The notes below the pieces were generated by a model, which saw only the letters and a program-made list of their open reading frames with translations, did not search any database and had not been told where the DNA came from. Shown piece after piece: positions 50,021 through 58,904 of a stretch of DNA of 64,000 nt. Origin of the DNA: Stenotrophomonas sp. SAU14A_NAIMI4_8 (GTDB taxonomy: Bacteria; Pseudomonadota; Gammaproteobacteria; Xanthomonadales; Xanthomonadaceae); the NCBI RefSeq assembly GCF_003086695.1, contig NZ_CP025999.1, positions 1,228,820-1,292,819 of the forward strand. Direction: 5' to 3'. A program made the translations under genes and the position numbers. Position 1 is the stretch's first letter, and each line of letters opens with the position of its first letter.

Positions 50021-50658
50021 GCGGCCACTCCGGTGGCAACGAACAGGCGCTCGCGCGGTTCCAGTGCGGCGCCGTGCAGGCGCTTGACCAGCACCTGGCG
50101 GCTGCCACCGGCGTACTCGCGCCAGTTCACTGCGCCGCCGTCGGCCAGGCACAGTTCGCCATCCACCCGGCGGCCCTGTGCGCGTTCCCACGCTTGCAGC
50201 TGATCGACCAGGGTCTCGGCCTGCGCGCTCACATCCACCTGCCACAGCAGATCGATGTCCGAGCCGGCATGCACGTAGGGCAGACCGCTCAGATGCTGCC
50301 AGGCGAAGGCGCCAAACACGCGTGCCGGCGCGATCTCTGCCAGCGCCAGCACGGCGTGTTTCCACTTGGCGGGCACGCCAGCGACCAGAAGTTCATCCAG
50401 CGCCGGCGGTGCCTGCATGCGCTGCACGTCCTGCAGCGGTACGCGCAGCGCCAGCCGCTGCTTGCCCTCGCTGGGCGGCAGCGGCACGCCCAGCCGCAGC
50501 CGCGGGTCGGGGTCGTCCACCGCACGCCGCGCCACCATCGCCGGCAGCCCCTGCGCGAACCACGCCGCCAGGCGCGGCTCGTACGCGGCCACGTCGGCCC
50601 GCCAATCGGCGTGCGCCGACAGCCAGACCAGCGTGTGGCGGGCGGGCCGGTCAGGCAT
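50017..50658 (-). CDS. mdcG: Malonate decarboxylase holo-ACP synthase
   Basis: The protein has 213 aa. It contains the nucleotidyltransferase-like acidic motif HAGSDIDLLWQ near residue 136, and WQHLSGLPYV ahead of it, as in MdcG. The enzyme transfers the phosphoribosyl-dephospho-CoA group to a Ser of MdcC. The start at 50658 overlaps mdcE by 8 nt and gives MPDRPARHTLVWLSAHADWR, with the typical RHxLVWL opening. Confidence 0.93.
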   Translation of the reverse strand: MPDRPARHTLVWLSAHADWRADVAAYEPRLAAWFAQGLPAMVARRAVDDPDPRLRLGVPLPPSEGKQRLALRVPLQDVQRMQAPPALDELLVAGVPAKWKHAVLALAEIAPARVFGAFAWQHLSGLPYVHAGSDIDLLWQVDVSAQAETLVDQLQAWERAQGRRVDGELCLADGGAVNWREYAGGSRQVLVKRLHGAALEPRERLFVATGVAA

Positions 50659-51361
50659 CGCCGCGGGCCACCGCAATGGATACATCGGCGGCCAGTGCAC
50701 GGCCGCCACGCTGCGCACCCAGCGCTGCGCGCCGGTCGCCGTCGGCAGGCGTACGCAGGGCCTGCAGCAGGTGCTGGGCCAGGTCACCGTCCCACAGCGA
50801 TTGCACCGCGCCCATCGCCACGTAGTTACCCACGCCCGGTGCGAACACCGGCGAGCTCTGGCTGAGCGCCTGCAGTTTTTCCAGCGGCTGCTTGGTCACC
50901 CGCGCCATCGCGCGCAGGTCCATCACCCGTACCTGCGCGTCGGGTAGGGCATGGATGTGATCGGCCATCAGGCCAAAGGACAGGAAGCCGCCACTGACCG
51001 ATTCGCCGTAGACCAGGGTCACCAGGCGCGCACCGCGCCGGCGTGCCAGGTCCAGCGTCTGCGCCAGATGGGCGAAGTAGCCGTTGATGCCCAGCATTTC
51101 ATCGCGACGGGCCAGGCGCTGGCCAGCGGTATCGGCCAGCATCACGATCGGCCGCTGCGGGTGGGCGGCGGTACTGGCCAGTACCGTGTCGGCCAGCGCC
51201 AGCGCGTGGTCAACGCCCACTTCGATGCGGTCAGTGGTGCCGATCACGGTCACCTCGCCATCGTCGGTGGTGGCGCTGCCGGCAAGCACCGAATCGTGCA
51301 CGGCAACGGCATGGCCGCGCGGGAACAGGGCATCGAGCAGGGTGTTCAGCGGCGGGGTCAT
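50651..51361 (-). CDS. mdcE: Malonate decarboxylase gamma subunit
   Basis: The protein has 236 aa with the carboxyltransferase/crotonase-like fold of MdcE: GEVTVIGTTDRIEVGVDHALALAD, PIVMLADTAGQRLARRDEMLGI and VYGESVSGGFLSFGLMAD. It forms the decarboxylase with MdcD, releasing CO2 from malonyl-S-ACP. The C-terminal part (from about 200) is Arg/Ala-rich. It overlaps mdcD by 4 nt. Confidence 0.95.
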   Translation of the reverse strand: MTPPLNTLLDALFPRGHAVAVHDSVLAGSATTDDGEVTVIGTTDRIEVGVDHALALADTVLASTAAHPQRPIVMLADTAGQRLARRDEMLGINGYFAHLAQTLDLARRRGARLVTLVYGESVSGGFLSFGLMADHIHALPDAQVRVMDLRAMARVTKQPLEKLQALSQSSPVFAPGVGNYVAMGAVQSLWDGDLAQHLLQALRTPADGDRRAALGAQRGGRALAADVSIAVARGDA

Positions 51362-52266
51362 GGCAGTCTCCGCTGGGCGGTGGCGGCAAGGAAGTCGGCG
51401 GTGTCCAGCAGCGGCAGACGCTCGGGTTCGGCAATGCCCTGCCGGGCCCAGACCTGCAGGCCATCGTTGCACTCGCCCCACGCCTGCACGCGTGCCTTCA
51501 ACGCGGCGTGGCGTGCCTGCAGCGCGCTCAACGCGGTGTCGGTGTCGGCGCTTACGGTGTCGGCCTGCAGCGCATCCACGGCGGCCTGCGCGAAGGCCTG
51601 CAGGGAATCGGCTACCAGCACCTGGGCCTGGTCGATCAGGTAACGGTGCTTGCCGCCGGTCACCCGCCACACCAGGGCGCGGTCGCGTGCGTCGAACTCT
51701 TCCACGCCGCGTACGGTTTCAATCACTTCCGGTCCGGACAGCGACAACCGGCCTTCTTCGGACATGACCACCGTCGTGCAGCAGCGGGCGACGATGCCCA
51801 TGCCGCCAAACGCGCCGTTGCCGCTGCCGATCAATGCGATCACCGGTACCCCTGCCGCACGCGCGTCCAGGGTGGCGCGCATGATTTCGGAAATGGCGAT
51901 CAGCCCGGCGTTGGCCTCATGCAGGCGTACGCCGCCGGTGTCGAGCAGCAACAGCACGCCGTCCGGGCGGGTCTGCGCTGCGCGCCGCAGCAGTCCGGTC
52001 AGCTTGGCGCCGTGCACTTCGCCCACGCCGCCGCCCATGAATTCGCCCTGCTGCGCGGCCAGCAGCACGCGCTTGCCCTGCAGCGTGGCTTCGCCCACCA
52101 CGATGCCATCGTCGAAGGCGGCCGGCTGGTCGAGCTGGGCCAGGTGCGGGCTCATCACCCGCCGGGTGGGGCCCAGGAATTCGTGGAAGGAACCGGCATC
52201 GACCAGGCCGGCAATCCGCCCGCGCGCATCGGCTTCGTAATAGCTGTGGCGTTGCAACGGGATCAT
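51358..52266 (-). CDS. mdcD: Malonate decarboxylase beta subunit
   Basis: The protein has 302 aa. It opens YYEADARGRIAGLVDAGSF and has GVGEVHGAKLTGLLRRA, LLLDTGGVRLHEANAGLIAI and GNGAFGGMGIVARCC, all typical of MdcD carboxyltransferase-like subunits. It partners MdcE in decarboxylation. It overlaps mdcC and mdcE by 4 nt each, showing tight coupling. Confidence 0.95.
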   Translation of the reverse strand: MIPLQRHSYYEADARGRIAGLVDAGSFHEFLGPTRRVMSPHLAQLDQPAAFDDGIVVGEATLQGKRVLLAAQQGEFMGGGVGEVHGAKLTGLLRRAAQTRPDGVLLLLDTGGVRLHEANAGLIAISEIMRATLDARAAGVPVIALIGSGNGAFGGMGIVARCCTTVVMSEEGRLSLSGPEVIETVRGVEEFDARDRALVWRVTGGKHRYLIDQAQVLVADSLQAFAQAAVDALQADTVSADTDTALSALQARHAALKARVQAWGECNDGLQVWARQGIAEPERLPLLDTADFLAATAQRRLP

Positions 52267-52583
52267 GGCGTGCCTCCGCCCAGCAGGGTTTCCACTGCCT
52301 GGTCCAGGCGCAGGCTGACCACCGCAGGGGTCGCGCCGGCATCGTTGATGGACACCCGCACGTCACTCAGCGGATGGCGCTGGGCGAAATCGGCGATCAC
52401 CGCCTGCCAGATGGTGCCAAAGCCCTGCGCTGCGGTGATGACGCGCACGGTCAGCGCGCCGTCCTGTGCTGCCGGTTCCAGCAGGATTTCCAGATTGCCC
52501 GAGGCCAGTACGCCCACCAGCACCGCATCGTGCGGGAACTGCACCGGCCGGCTGCCGTCGAATCGATAGTCGAGGGTTTCCAT
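52263..52583 (-). CDS. mdcC: Malonate decarboxylase acyl-carrier subunit
   Basis: The protein has 106 aa. The segment VLVGVLASGNLEILLEP places Ser28 where the phosphoribosyl-dephospho-CoA arm is attached in characterised MdcC proteins. The C-terminal part (SDVRVSINDAGATPAVVSLRLDQAVE) is also typical. It lies 10 nt behind mdcA. Confidence 0.93.
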   Translation of the reverse strand: METLDYRFDGSRPVQFPHDAVLVGVLASGNLEILLEPAAQDGALTVRVITAAQGFGTIWQAVIADFAQRHPLSDVRVSINDAGATPAVVSLRLDQAVETLLGGGTP

Positions 52584-52593
52584 GCTCTGTCCC

Positions 52594-54237
52594 TTACCAG
52601 TTGCGGAAGCGCTTGGGCGGGTCGTACAGGCCGCCGGACCAGCGCACCAGATCCTTCACCGAACGCGCCGCCAACAGGTCGCGGCTGGCATCGCGCACGT
52701 TGATGCCCAGGTCATCCGGGCGCTGGATCACGCCACGGTCGCGCAGGTTTTCCACCATCGCGCGGTCGCGGCCCAGGCCTACGGCGGTGTAGCCGGCCAC
52801 GCCGCGGATCGCCTGTTCGCGTTCCTCCGGCGTGCGGCACAGCAGCAGGTTGGCAATGCCTTCTTCGGTCAGCACGTGGCTGACATCGTCGCCGTAGATC
52901 ATCACCGGCGGCAGCGGCATCTGCGCGCGCTCGGCCAGTTCCCAGGCATCCAGGCGATCAACGAAGGCCGGCGCCATGTGTTCGCGGAAGGTTTCCACCA
53001 TCTGCACCACCAGCTTGCGACCGCGCGGCATTTCGCCGGGCCGTGCGGCCTGCTGGCCGGCCTTGATCCAGGCATCGCTGGCATGGCGGCGGCCACGTGC
53101 ATCCGACCCCATGTTCGGCGCACCGCCGAAGCCGGCAATGCGGTCGCGGGTGGCGGTGGAACTGTTGCCCTGCAGGTCGACCTGCAGGGTCGAACCGATG
53201 AACATGTCACACGCGTACAGGCCGGCGGTCTGCGAGAACGCGCGGTTGGAGCGCATCGAGCCGTCGGCACCGGTGAAGAACACATCGCCACGGGCGGCGA
53301 TGTACTTCTCCATGCCCAGTTCCGAACCGAACGAATGCACCGATTTGACGAAGCCCGATTCAATGGCCGGAATCAGTGCCGGATGGGGGTTCAGTGCCCA
53401 GTGCTGGCAGATCTTTCCTTTCAGCCCCAGTGATTCGGCATAGGTGGGCAGCAGCAGCTCGATGGCGGCCGTATCGAAGCCGATGCCGTGGTTGAGGCGG
53501 TTCACCCCGTACTCGGCGTAGATGCCCTTGATGGCCATCATCGCCATCAGCACCTGGATTTCGGAAATCTGCGCCGGATCGCGGGTGAACAGCGGCTCGA
53601 TGTGGTTCGGCCGCGGTGCCTGCACCACGAAGTTGACCCAGTCAGCGGGGATATCGACGCGGGGGAGGGTGTCGACGATTTCGTTGACCTGGGCGATCAC
53701 GATGCCGCCGCCGAATGCGGTGGCTTCCACGATCACCGGGGTGTCTTCGGTGTTCGGGCCGGTGTACAGGTTGCCGTGGCGGTCGGCGGCCTGCGCGGCC
53801 ACCAGGGCCACGCGCGGGGTCAGGTCGATGAAGTAGCGGCCGAACAGTTCCAGGTAGGTGTGGATCGCACCGATCTGGATGCGCCCTTCGGCCACCAGGT
53901 TGGCCAGCCGCACCGACTGCGGGCCGGAGAACGAGAAGTCCAGTTTCGAGGCGATGCCGCGCTCGAACACATCCAGGTGCGAGGGCAGGGACAGCACCGA
54001 CTGCACCATGTGCAGGTCGTGCACCCGCGCCGGGTCCAGGTCGGCCAGCGCCTGGGCCAGGAAATCGGCCTGCTTCTGGTTGTTGCCCTCCAGGCAGACC
54101 TTGTCGCCCGGTTCCAGCAGGGCATGCAGCAGGTCGGCGACATCGGCGGCGGCGACCTGGCGGCCCCGTGCCCAGGGCGCGGCCCGTTCCAGGCGGGCCT
54201 GGCGGCTGCGTTGCAACGTGTCCCAGCTCGGGTTCAT
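52594..54237 (-). CDS. mdcA: Malonate decarboxylase alpha subunit (acetyl-S-ACP:malonate ACP transferase)
   Basis: The protein has 547 aa. It shows the CoA-transferase-like MdcA sequence throughout: GDKVCLEGNNQKQADFLAQAL near residues 47-67, RIQIGAIHTYLELFGRYF, GGGIVIAQVNEIVDTLPRVDIP, NRLNHGIGFDTAAIELLLPTY and the ending GLYDPPKRFRNW. It exchanges acetyl for malonyl on MdcC in each cycle. It is the first gene of the seven-gene operon. The ATG at 54237 is 25 nt from the inverted-repeat operator; reading further upstream would run through repeat sequence. Confidence 0.96.
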   Translation of the reverse strand: MNPSWDTLQRSRQARLERAAPWARGRQVAAADVADLLHALLEPGDKVCLEGNNQKQADFLAQALADLDPARVHDLHMVQSVLSLPSHLDVFERGIASKLDFSFSGPQSVRLANLVAEGRIQIGAIHTYLELFGRYFIDLTPRVALVAAQAADRHGNLYTGPNTEDTPVIVEATAFGGGIVIAQVNEIVDTLPRVDIPADWVNFVVQAPRPNHIEPLFTRDPAQISEIQVLMAMMAIKGIYAEYGVNRLNHGIGFDTAAIELLLPTYAESLGLKGKICQHWALNPHPALIPAIESGFVKSVHSFGSELGMEKYIAARGDVFFTGADGSMRSNRAFSQTAGLYACDMFIGSTLQVDLQGNSSTATRDRIAGFGGAPNMGSDARGRRHASDAWIKAGQQAARPGEMPRGRKLVVQMVETFREHMAPAFVDRLDAWELAERAQMPLPPVMIYGDDVSHVLTEEGIANLLLCRTPEEREQAIRGVAGYTAVGLGRDRAMVENLRDRGVIQRPDDLGINVRDASRDLLAARSVKDLVRWSGGLYDPPKRFRNW

Positions 54238-54262
54238 CGACCGGCTTCCGATTGGCGTTGGA

Positions 54263-54281
54263 ATAATTACGCCATAATTAT
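54263..54281. promoter_or_regulatory. Inverted repeat ahead of mdcA, candidate GntR operator
   Basis: ATAATTA, CGCCA, TAATTAT is a perfect 7-bp inverted repeat in GC-rich surroundings, 25 nt before the mdcA start. Its size suits an FCD-type GntR dimer such as the product at 45813. It could also overlap the -10 region. Confidence 0.68.
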
Positions 54282-54306
54282 GAAGTGGCCCGCAACTCGC
54301 AGTGCA

Positions 54307-54339
54307 GCAAAAGAGAAGGGCCCGCACGCAGGCGGGCCC
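54307..54339 (-). terminator. Rho-independent terminator at the end of the receptor region
   Basis: On the minus strand GGGCCCGC, 6 nt, GCGGGCCC is followed by TTCTCTTTT. A second copy of the hairpin at 54547-54568 lost the T-rich tail because the duplication joins it to receptor sequence. Confidence 0.8.
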
Positions 54340-54762
54340 ATTCAGGTCGTGGCGCGTGTGCCGACCAACGGTCGGCACCCACAGTAGATCCACGCCATGC
54401 GTGGATGGGCCCCGCGATGGGGTCAGAGCCCTTTCCTGCGGAAAGGGATCCGACCCCGCTGCCTGGCTTAGAACTTCCAGCGCAGGCTGGCGGCCACGAA
54501 GCGCGGTTCGCCGTAGTTGTTGTAGTCCAGGTTGGCCCAGAACGAAGGGCCCGCACGCAGGCGGGCCCATTCAGGTCGTGTGCCGACCAGCGGTCGGCAT
54601 CCACAGTAGATCCACGCCATGCGTGGATGGGCCCCGCGATGGGGTCAGAGCCCTTTCCTGCGGAAAGGGATCCGACCCCGCTGCCTGGCTTAGAACTTCC
54701 AGCGCAGGCTGGCGGCCACGAAGCGCGGTTCGCCGTAGTTGTTGTAGTCCAGGTTGGCCCAG
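54315..54762. repeat. Tandem duplication (~220 bp) of receptor gene 3' end plus terminator hairpin
   Basis: 54315-54540 and 54544-54762 are near-identical. They differ by a 7-nt insertion near 54351 and a few substitutions around 54366-54380. Each copy contains the last codons of the receptor gene, the stop, a GGGGTC palindrome (54419-54457; 54641-54679), a GTAGATCCACGCC-type palindrome and the GGGCCCGC hairpin. The spacer between mdcA and the receptor gene (54238-54689) contains nothing else apart from the mdcA promoter. Confidence 0.92.
54468..54540 (-). pseudogene. Duplicated 3' fragment of the TonB receptor gene
   Basis: These 73 nt repeat the last 24 codons including the stop of the gene at 54690-56879 (protein end LDYNNYGEPRFVAASLRWKF). 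There is no start signal, so this is a dead copy left by the tandem duplication. Confidence 0.88.
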
Positions 54763-56879
54763 TAGGTCTTGTCCAGCGCGTTGCGCACGCTCAGCGTGGC
54801 CGTCCAGTTGTCGCTGATGCGGTAGTTCGCGTTGAACTGCACCAGTGCGTAGGCCGGCTGGTTCACCGTGACCGTGCCACCCAGCGGGTAGGGAATGTTG
54901 TAGCCCTGCACCTTGCTCTGCCACTGCACGCCGGCACCCACGCTCAGGCGTTCCAAGGCGCCGCGCAGGCGCAGCTGGGTGTTGATCTGCAGCAGGTCTT
55001 CGGCGGGGTTGGCGTACAGCAGGTCGGTGGCCGCGCGGGTCACCTTCACGTGGGTAAAGCCGGCGTTGACGGTCCAGCCCGGCAGGATCTCGCCGTTCAC
55101 GTCCATTTCCCAGCCACGCGCCTTGGTGCCGTTCACGCCGATGTAGGCCGAGCTGCCATCGCTGAGCGAGTTGTCCGGCACACTCATGTCGCGCACCGCG
55201 TAGTTGTCCTGCTTGGCCTCGAACACCGCGGCATTGGCGGTCAGGCGGCCGTCGAACCACTGGGTCTTCAGGCCCGCTTCCAGGTTCGAACCCTGCACCG
55301 GTGCCAGCAGGTTCTCGTTCTTGTCCTTGTAGTTCTGCGGATTGAAGATTTCGGTGTAGCTGGCATACGCAGAGACATTCGGGGTGATGTCGAAGACCAG
55401 GCCCACGTACGGGGTCACTTCATCGCTCACCTTGTAGGCGCCGCTGGTGCCGGTGTAGGTGCCGGCCGCGTTGAACGCGCGGGTACGGGTTTCCCAGCGG
55501 CTCAGGCGTGCGCCGGCGATCAGCGAAAGCGGCTCGGCCAGGTGCAGGCGCGCGGCCAGGTACACGCCGCTCTGCGTGGTCTTGGCCACGCGGCGCGCAC
55601 CGGTACGGGTGTAGGTCACCTCGGAAATATCACCGTTCCAGTCGTACACGTTGGGAATGTAGTAGCAGCGTTCGCTGCCGCAGCGTGCCCAGTCGGTCGG
55701 GAAGTTCAGCGTGGTGGTGTTGGTGGTCGCTTCCAGGTCGGCCCACTGCGCGCCGAAGGTCAGGTCGTGCTGCTGGTTGAACAGCTCGAACGTGCCGGTC
55801 AGGTAGGCATCGATGTTGCGGCGGGTGTCTTCGGCATCGCCGGCGGCGGCGCGCAGGAAGATGCCCGAGCCGGTGGTCGGGTTCGGGTTGCCGGTGCCAT
55901 ACAGACGCACGTTCTGCACGTTGCCGCGGGTGTAGGCGGTGTTGACCTTCAGCAGCCAGTCGTCGCCGAAACGCTGTTCCAGGTTGGCGAACACGGTGCT
56001 GGTCTCGCGCTGCCAGTAGCTCCACTTCGGCGACAGGTTGGTCGAGCGCGGCAGGTGGGCGAAGTTGCCCTGGCTGTCGAAGAACGGCACGGTGCCCCAG
56101 GTGGAACCCACCGGGTTGTTGTCCTGGGTCTGGTAGCCCAGGGTGACCGTGGTGCTGTCGGTCACATCGCCTTCCAGCACGGCCATGCCGGCCATCTTGT
56201 TTTCTTTGTAGCGGTCGTAATAGAAATCACGATCGGTGTAGGCGGCCACCACGCGGCTGCGGAAGCGGCCGTCGCTGGTCAGCGGCGCGTTCACGTCCGC
56301 CTCCATACGGCGGTAGTCCCAGCTGCCGGCACTGACTGCGAACGAGGCATCGAACTCCTTGCCCGGGCGCTTGCGCAGCAGGTTCACCGTGGCCGAGGGC
56401 ACACCGGCGCCACTGAGCAGGCCGTTGGCACCGCGGATCACTTCCACGCGGTCGTAGAAGGCGGTGTCGTATTCCTGGTTGGTCGAGCCGCTGTAGGTCA
56501 GAATGCCATCGACCTGGAAGTCGGTGATGGCGAAACCACGCGCGTAGTACAGCGGGCGCTGGGTGTCATAGAAGGACACGCTGACGCCGGTCACGTTGCG
56601 CATCACGTCGTTGATGCTGAACAGCGATTCGTCCTGCAGGCGCTGCAGGCCGATCACGGTGGACGACTGCGGGGTTTCCTGCAGGGTGATCGGCAGGCGC
56701 GTGGTGCTGGCCGGCGCGGCCTTGTCGGCGCGCACGCTCACCTTGTCCAGGGTCTTGGCGTCGGACGCATCGGCGGCGGCTTCGACGGCGAACGCCGAGG
56801 GAGCCGACAGGATCAGGACGGACAGCAGCGCGGCCGACAGCGGCGCGCGGCGGGGCAGGCGGGAAGCGTAGAGGGACAT
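54690..56879 (-). CDS. TonB-dependent siderophore receptor
   Basis: The protein has 729 aa. The ATG at 56879 gives signal peptide MSLYASRLPRRAPLSAALLS...AFA; an in-frame ATG at 56924 is possible. After an N-terminal stretch the plug has ITLQETPQSSTVIGLQRLQDES and VEVIRGANGLLSGAGVPSATVNLLRKRP, typical of the ferrichrome/FoxA/FhuE-type group. The barrel ends in ...ASLRWKF with the terminal Phe needed for assembly. It would import a ferric siderophore. The upstream sequence TGCAAATGTAAATCGTTCTT (about 56998) is AT-rich and could be a poor Fur site. The 3' end is duplicated downstream. Confidence 0.93.
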   Translation of the reverse strand: MSLYASRLPRRAPLSAALLSVLILSAPSAFAVEAAADASDAKTLDKVSVRADKAAPASTTRLPITLQETPQSSTVIGLQRLQDESLFSINDVMRNVTGVSVSFYDTQRPLYYARGFAITDFQVDGILTYSGSTNQEYDTAFYDRVEVIRGANGLLSGAGVPSATVNLLRKRPGKEFDASFAVSAGSWDYRRMEADVNAPLTSDGRFRSRVVAAYTDRDFYYDRYKENKMAGMAVLEGDVTDSTTVTLGYQTQDNNPVGSTWGTVPFFDSQGNFAHLPRSTNLSPKWSYWQRETSTVFANLEQRFGDDWLLKVNTAYTRGNVQNVRLYGTGNPNPTTGSGIFLRAAAGDAEDTRRNIDAYLTGTFELFNQQHDLTFGAQWADLEATTNTTTLNFPTDWARCGSERCYYIPNVYDWNGDISEVTYTRTGARRVAKTTQSGVYLAARLHLAEPLSLIAGARLSRWETRTRAFNAAGTYTGTSGAYKVSDEVTPYVGLVFDITPNVSAYASYTEIFNPQNYKDKNENLLAPVQGSNLEAGLKTQWFDGRLTANAAVFEAKQDNYAVRDMSVPDNSLSDGSSAYIGVNGTKARGWEMDVNGEILPGWTVNAGFTHVKVTRAATDLLYANPAEDLLQINTQLRLRGALERLSVGAGVQWQSKVQGYNIPYPLGGTVTVNQPAYALVQFNANYRISDNWTATLSVRNALDKTYWANLDYNNYGEPRFVAASLRWKF

Positions 56880-57054
56880 GGAGGGCTCGGGGCGGGAAGG
56901 GAAAGGGTGGGCGGCAACAGTCATCCGGCACCCGAGCGGCGGCGTCGGGCGGGGTCAGGTCCATCTGCGGGAGGGCGCAGGTCAGTTGCGCGGGGTGCAA
57001 ATGTAAATCGTTCTTAACAACATTACAATTCGTGACAATGATCGGGCCCTCGGC

Positions 57055-57134
57055 GGGGTCAGAGCCCTGCGCCTGCGCCGCCGGGATCCGACCCCGGGAT
57101 CAGAGCCCTTTGCCCCGGGCAAAGGGCTCTGACC
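57055..57134. repeat. Two adjoining GGGGTC...GACCC palindromes
   Basis: 57055-57095 has arms GGGGTCAGAGCCC and GGGATCCGACCCC with a GCGCCTGCGCCG-type loop. 57096-57134 follows at once and ends CAAAGGGCTCTGACCC. Confidence 0.82.
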
Positions 57135-57147
57135 CTTCCCGGCCCAC

Positions 57148-57177
57148 AAACGCGAACGGCCACCCGAAGGTGGCCGT
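57148..57177 (-). terminator. Hairpin behind mqo
   Basis: ACGGCCACC, loop, GGTGGCCGT is a perfect 9-bp stem with a 4-nt loop, 30 nt from the mqo stop. Short T-containing tails occur on both sides (CGTTTCT on plus, CGCGTTTG on minus). Confidence 0.65.
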
Positions 57178-57206
57178 CCGTTTCTACTGCGTGGGAAACC
57201 CCAGGC

Positions 57207-58904
57207 TTACAGCGCCTGCAGTTCCTCGTTGGCATTGCGCTTTTCCTTCGCCGCCGCCGGGGCCGGCGTGGCCGCCGGCACGGCTGCTGGGGCGGCCGCA
57301 GCATCGGCCGGCACTTCCAGGTAGGGAAGGTGCAGGGTCTGGCTGGTCAGCGTGCGGATCTCGTTGGTCAGCGCGGCGCTTTCATTCAACTTGCGGCCGT
57401 ACGACGGCACGATCTCGCGCAGGCGGGCTTCCCAGCCAGCCTTCATCTGTTCCGGGAAGGCCTTGGCCATCAGGTCCAGCATGATCGGCGGCGAGGTCGA
57501 CGCGCCCGGCGAAGCACCCAGCAGCGCGGCGATGGTGTGGTCCTTGTCGGTCACGATCTCGGTACCGAACTGCAGCACCGGGCCCTTCAACGGGTCGCGC
57601 TTGATGATCTGCACGCGCTGGCCAGCGGTGATCAGCTTCCAGTCGCCCGGCTTGGCGTTGGGGAAGTACTTCACCAGCTCGGCCTGGCGATCGGCGTCGT
57701 TCAGGCGTGCCTGGGCCATCAGGTACTGCACCAGGTCCAGGTTGTCCTTGCCCACTTCCAGCATCGGGCCGACGTTGTTGTGGTTCACCGACGAATACAG
57801 GTCCCACCACGAGCCGTGCTTCAGGAACTTGGTGCTGTACAGCGCGAACGGTCCAAACAGCACCACCGGCTTGCCATCCAGTTTCCGCGCATCCAGGTGC
57901 GGCACCGACATCGGCGGCGAACCGGTTTCGGCCATGCCGTAGGCCTTCACGCCGTGGCGCGAGGTCACGTCCTGGCCCTGGAAGGCCAGGAACTGGCCGC
58001 CCACCGGGAAGCCGGCGTAATCCTTCGATTCGGGAATGCCGGACATCTGCAGCAGCTTCAGCGCGGCGCCACCGGCACCGATGAAGACGAAGCGGGCATG
58101 GGTGGTGGTTTCGGTGTTGGCCTTCAGGTCCTTCACCGTCACGTTCCAGCTCTTGTCGGCGTTCTGCCGCAGCGCGCTCACTTCATGGTTCAGGTGCAGC
58201 GTGAAGTTCGGGCTGCGCTGCAGGCCGGCGGTCAGCTGGCGGGTGATCACGCCGAAGTTGACGTCGGTGCCCAGCGGCATCCAGGTGGCGGCCACCTTCT
58301 GCTTCGGGTCGCGGCCTTCCATCAGCAGCGGGGCCCACTGCTTGATCTGCGCCGGATCTTCCGAGTACTGCATGCCGTAGAACAGCGGGTTCTTCACCAG
58401 CGCCTGCTGGCGCTTGTGCAGGTAGGCAATGTTGTCATCGCCCCAGACGAAGCTCATGTGCGGGGTCGGGTTGATGAAGTCGCTGGGCTGGCTCAGCCGC
58501 CCTTCCTTCACCTGGTGCGACCAGAACTGGCGCGAGACCTCGAAGCTTTCGGCAATGCCGACCGCGCGCTTGGTCTCGATGCTGCCATCGGGCAGTTCCG
58601 GGGTGTAGTTCAGTTCGGCGAAGGCCGAATGGCCGGTGCCGGCGTTGTTCCAGCCGTCCGAGCTTTCGTTGGCCACGCCGTCCAGGCGTTCATAGACCTG
58701 GATGTTCCAGTCCGGCTGCAGTTCCTGCAGGTAGGTGGCCAGGGTAATGCTCATGATGCCGCCGCCGACCAGGACGACGTCGACGGGTTTGTCGTTGCTC
58801 GCCGCCGGCACCGAGCGCTGGGTCAGCGGCCAGTACAGGAACAGCGCGGCTACCAGCAACAGCAGCACGAGCAGGGCGAGAAGGGCCTTGCCAAATTTCT
58901 TCAT
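57207..58904 (-). CDS. mqo: Malate:quinone oxidoreductase
   Basis: The protein has 565 aa. FAD-binding [19 protein letters not shown] is near residues 43-61, followed by the Mqo pattern [32 protein letters not shown] and, late, [20 protein letters not shown]. The enzyme oxidises malate to oxaloacetate and passes electrons to the quinone pool, replacing or backing NAD malate dehydrogenase. Two unusual ends: an N-terminal membrane segment (about 7-27) and an Ala/Pro-rich C-terminal tail of about 35 residues ending [13 protein letters not shown]. It stands alone with its own hairpin terminator. Confidence 0.96.
   Translation of the reverse strand: MKKFGKALLALLVLLLLVAALFLYWPLTQRSVPAASNDKPVDVVLVGGGIMSITLATYLQELQPDWNIQVYERLDGVANESSDGWNNAGTGHSAFAELNYTPELPDGSIETKRAVGIAESFEVSRQFWSHQVKEGRLSQPSDFINPTPHMSFVWGDDNIAYLHKRQQALVKNPLFYGMQYSEDPAQIKQWAPLLMEGRDPKQKVAATWMPLGTDVNFGVITRQLTAGLQRSPNFTLHLNHEVSALRQNADKSWNVTVKDLKANTETTTHARFVFIGAGGAALKLLQMSGIPESKDYAGFPVGGQFLAFQGQDVTSRHGVKAYGMAETGSPPMSVPHLDARKLDGKPVVLFGPFALYSTKFLKHGSWWDLYSSVNHNNVGPMLEVGKDNLDLVQYLMAQARLNDADRQAELVKYFPNAKPGDWKLITAGQRVQIIKRDPLKGPVLQFGTEIVTDKDHTIAALLGASPGASTSPPIMLDLMAKAFPEQMKAGWEARLREIVPSYGRKLNESAALTNEIRTLTSQTLHLPYLEVPADAAAAPAAVPAATPAPAAAKEKRNANEELQAL

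Larger units (their letters stand above)
56880..57206. other. Spacer with receptor promoter, two palindromes and mqo terminator
   Basis: These 327 nt contain the AT-rich receptor promoter region (about 56995-57040, weakly Fur-like), two GGGGTC palindromes and the mqo terminator hairpin. No gene is seen. Confidence 0.6.

Noticed and set aside
54315..54762. Insertion sequence at the receptor 3' end
   Set aside because: There is no transposase, no terminal inverted repeats and the repeated unit contains the host gene's own end; it is a tandem duplication.
54285..57017. A 910-codon plus-strand frame opposite the siderophore receptor
   Set aside because: It is antisense to a clear TonB receptor and begins in repeat DNA. 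The start contains the duplicated repeat translated twice, which explains its length.
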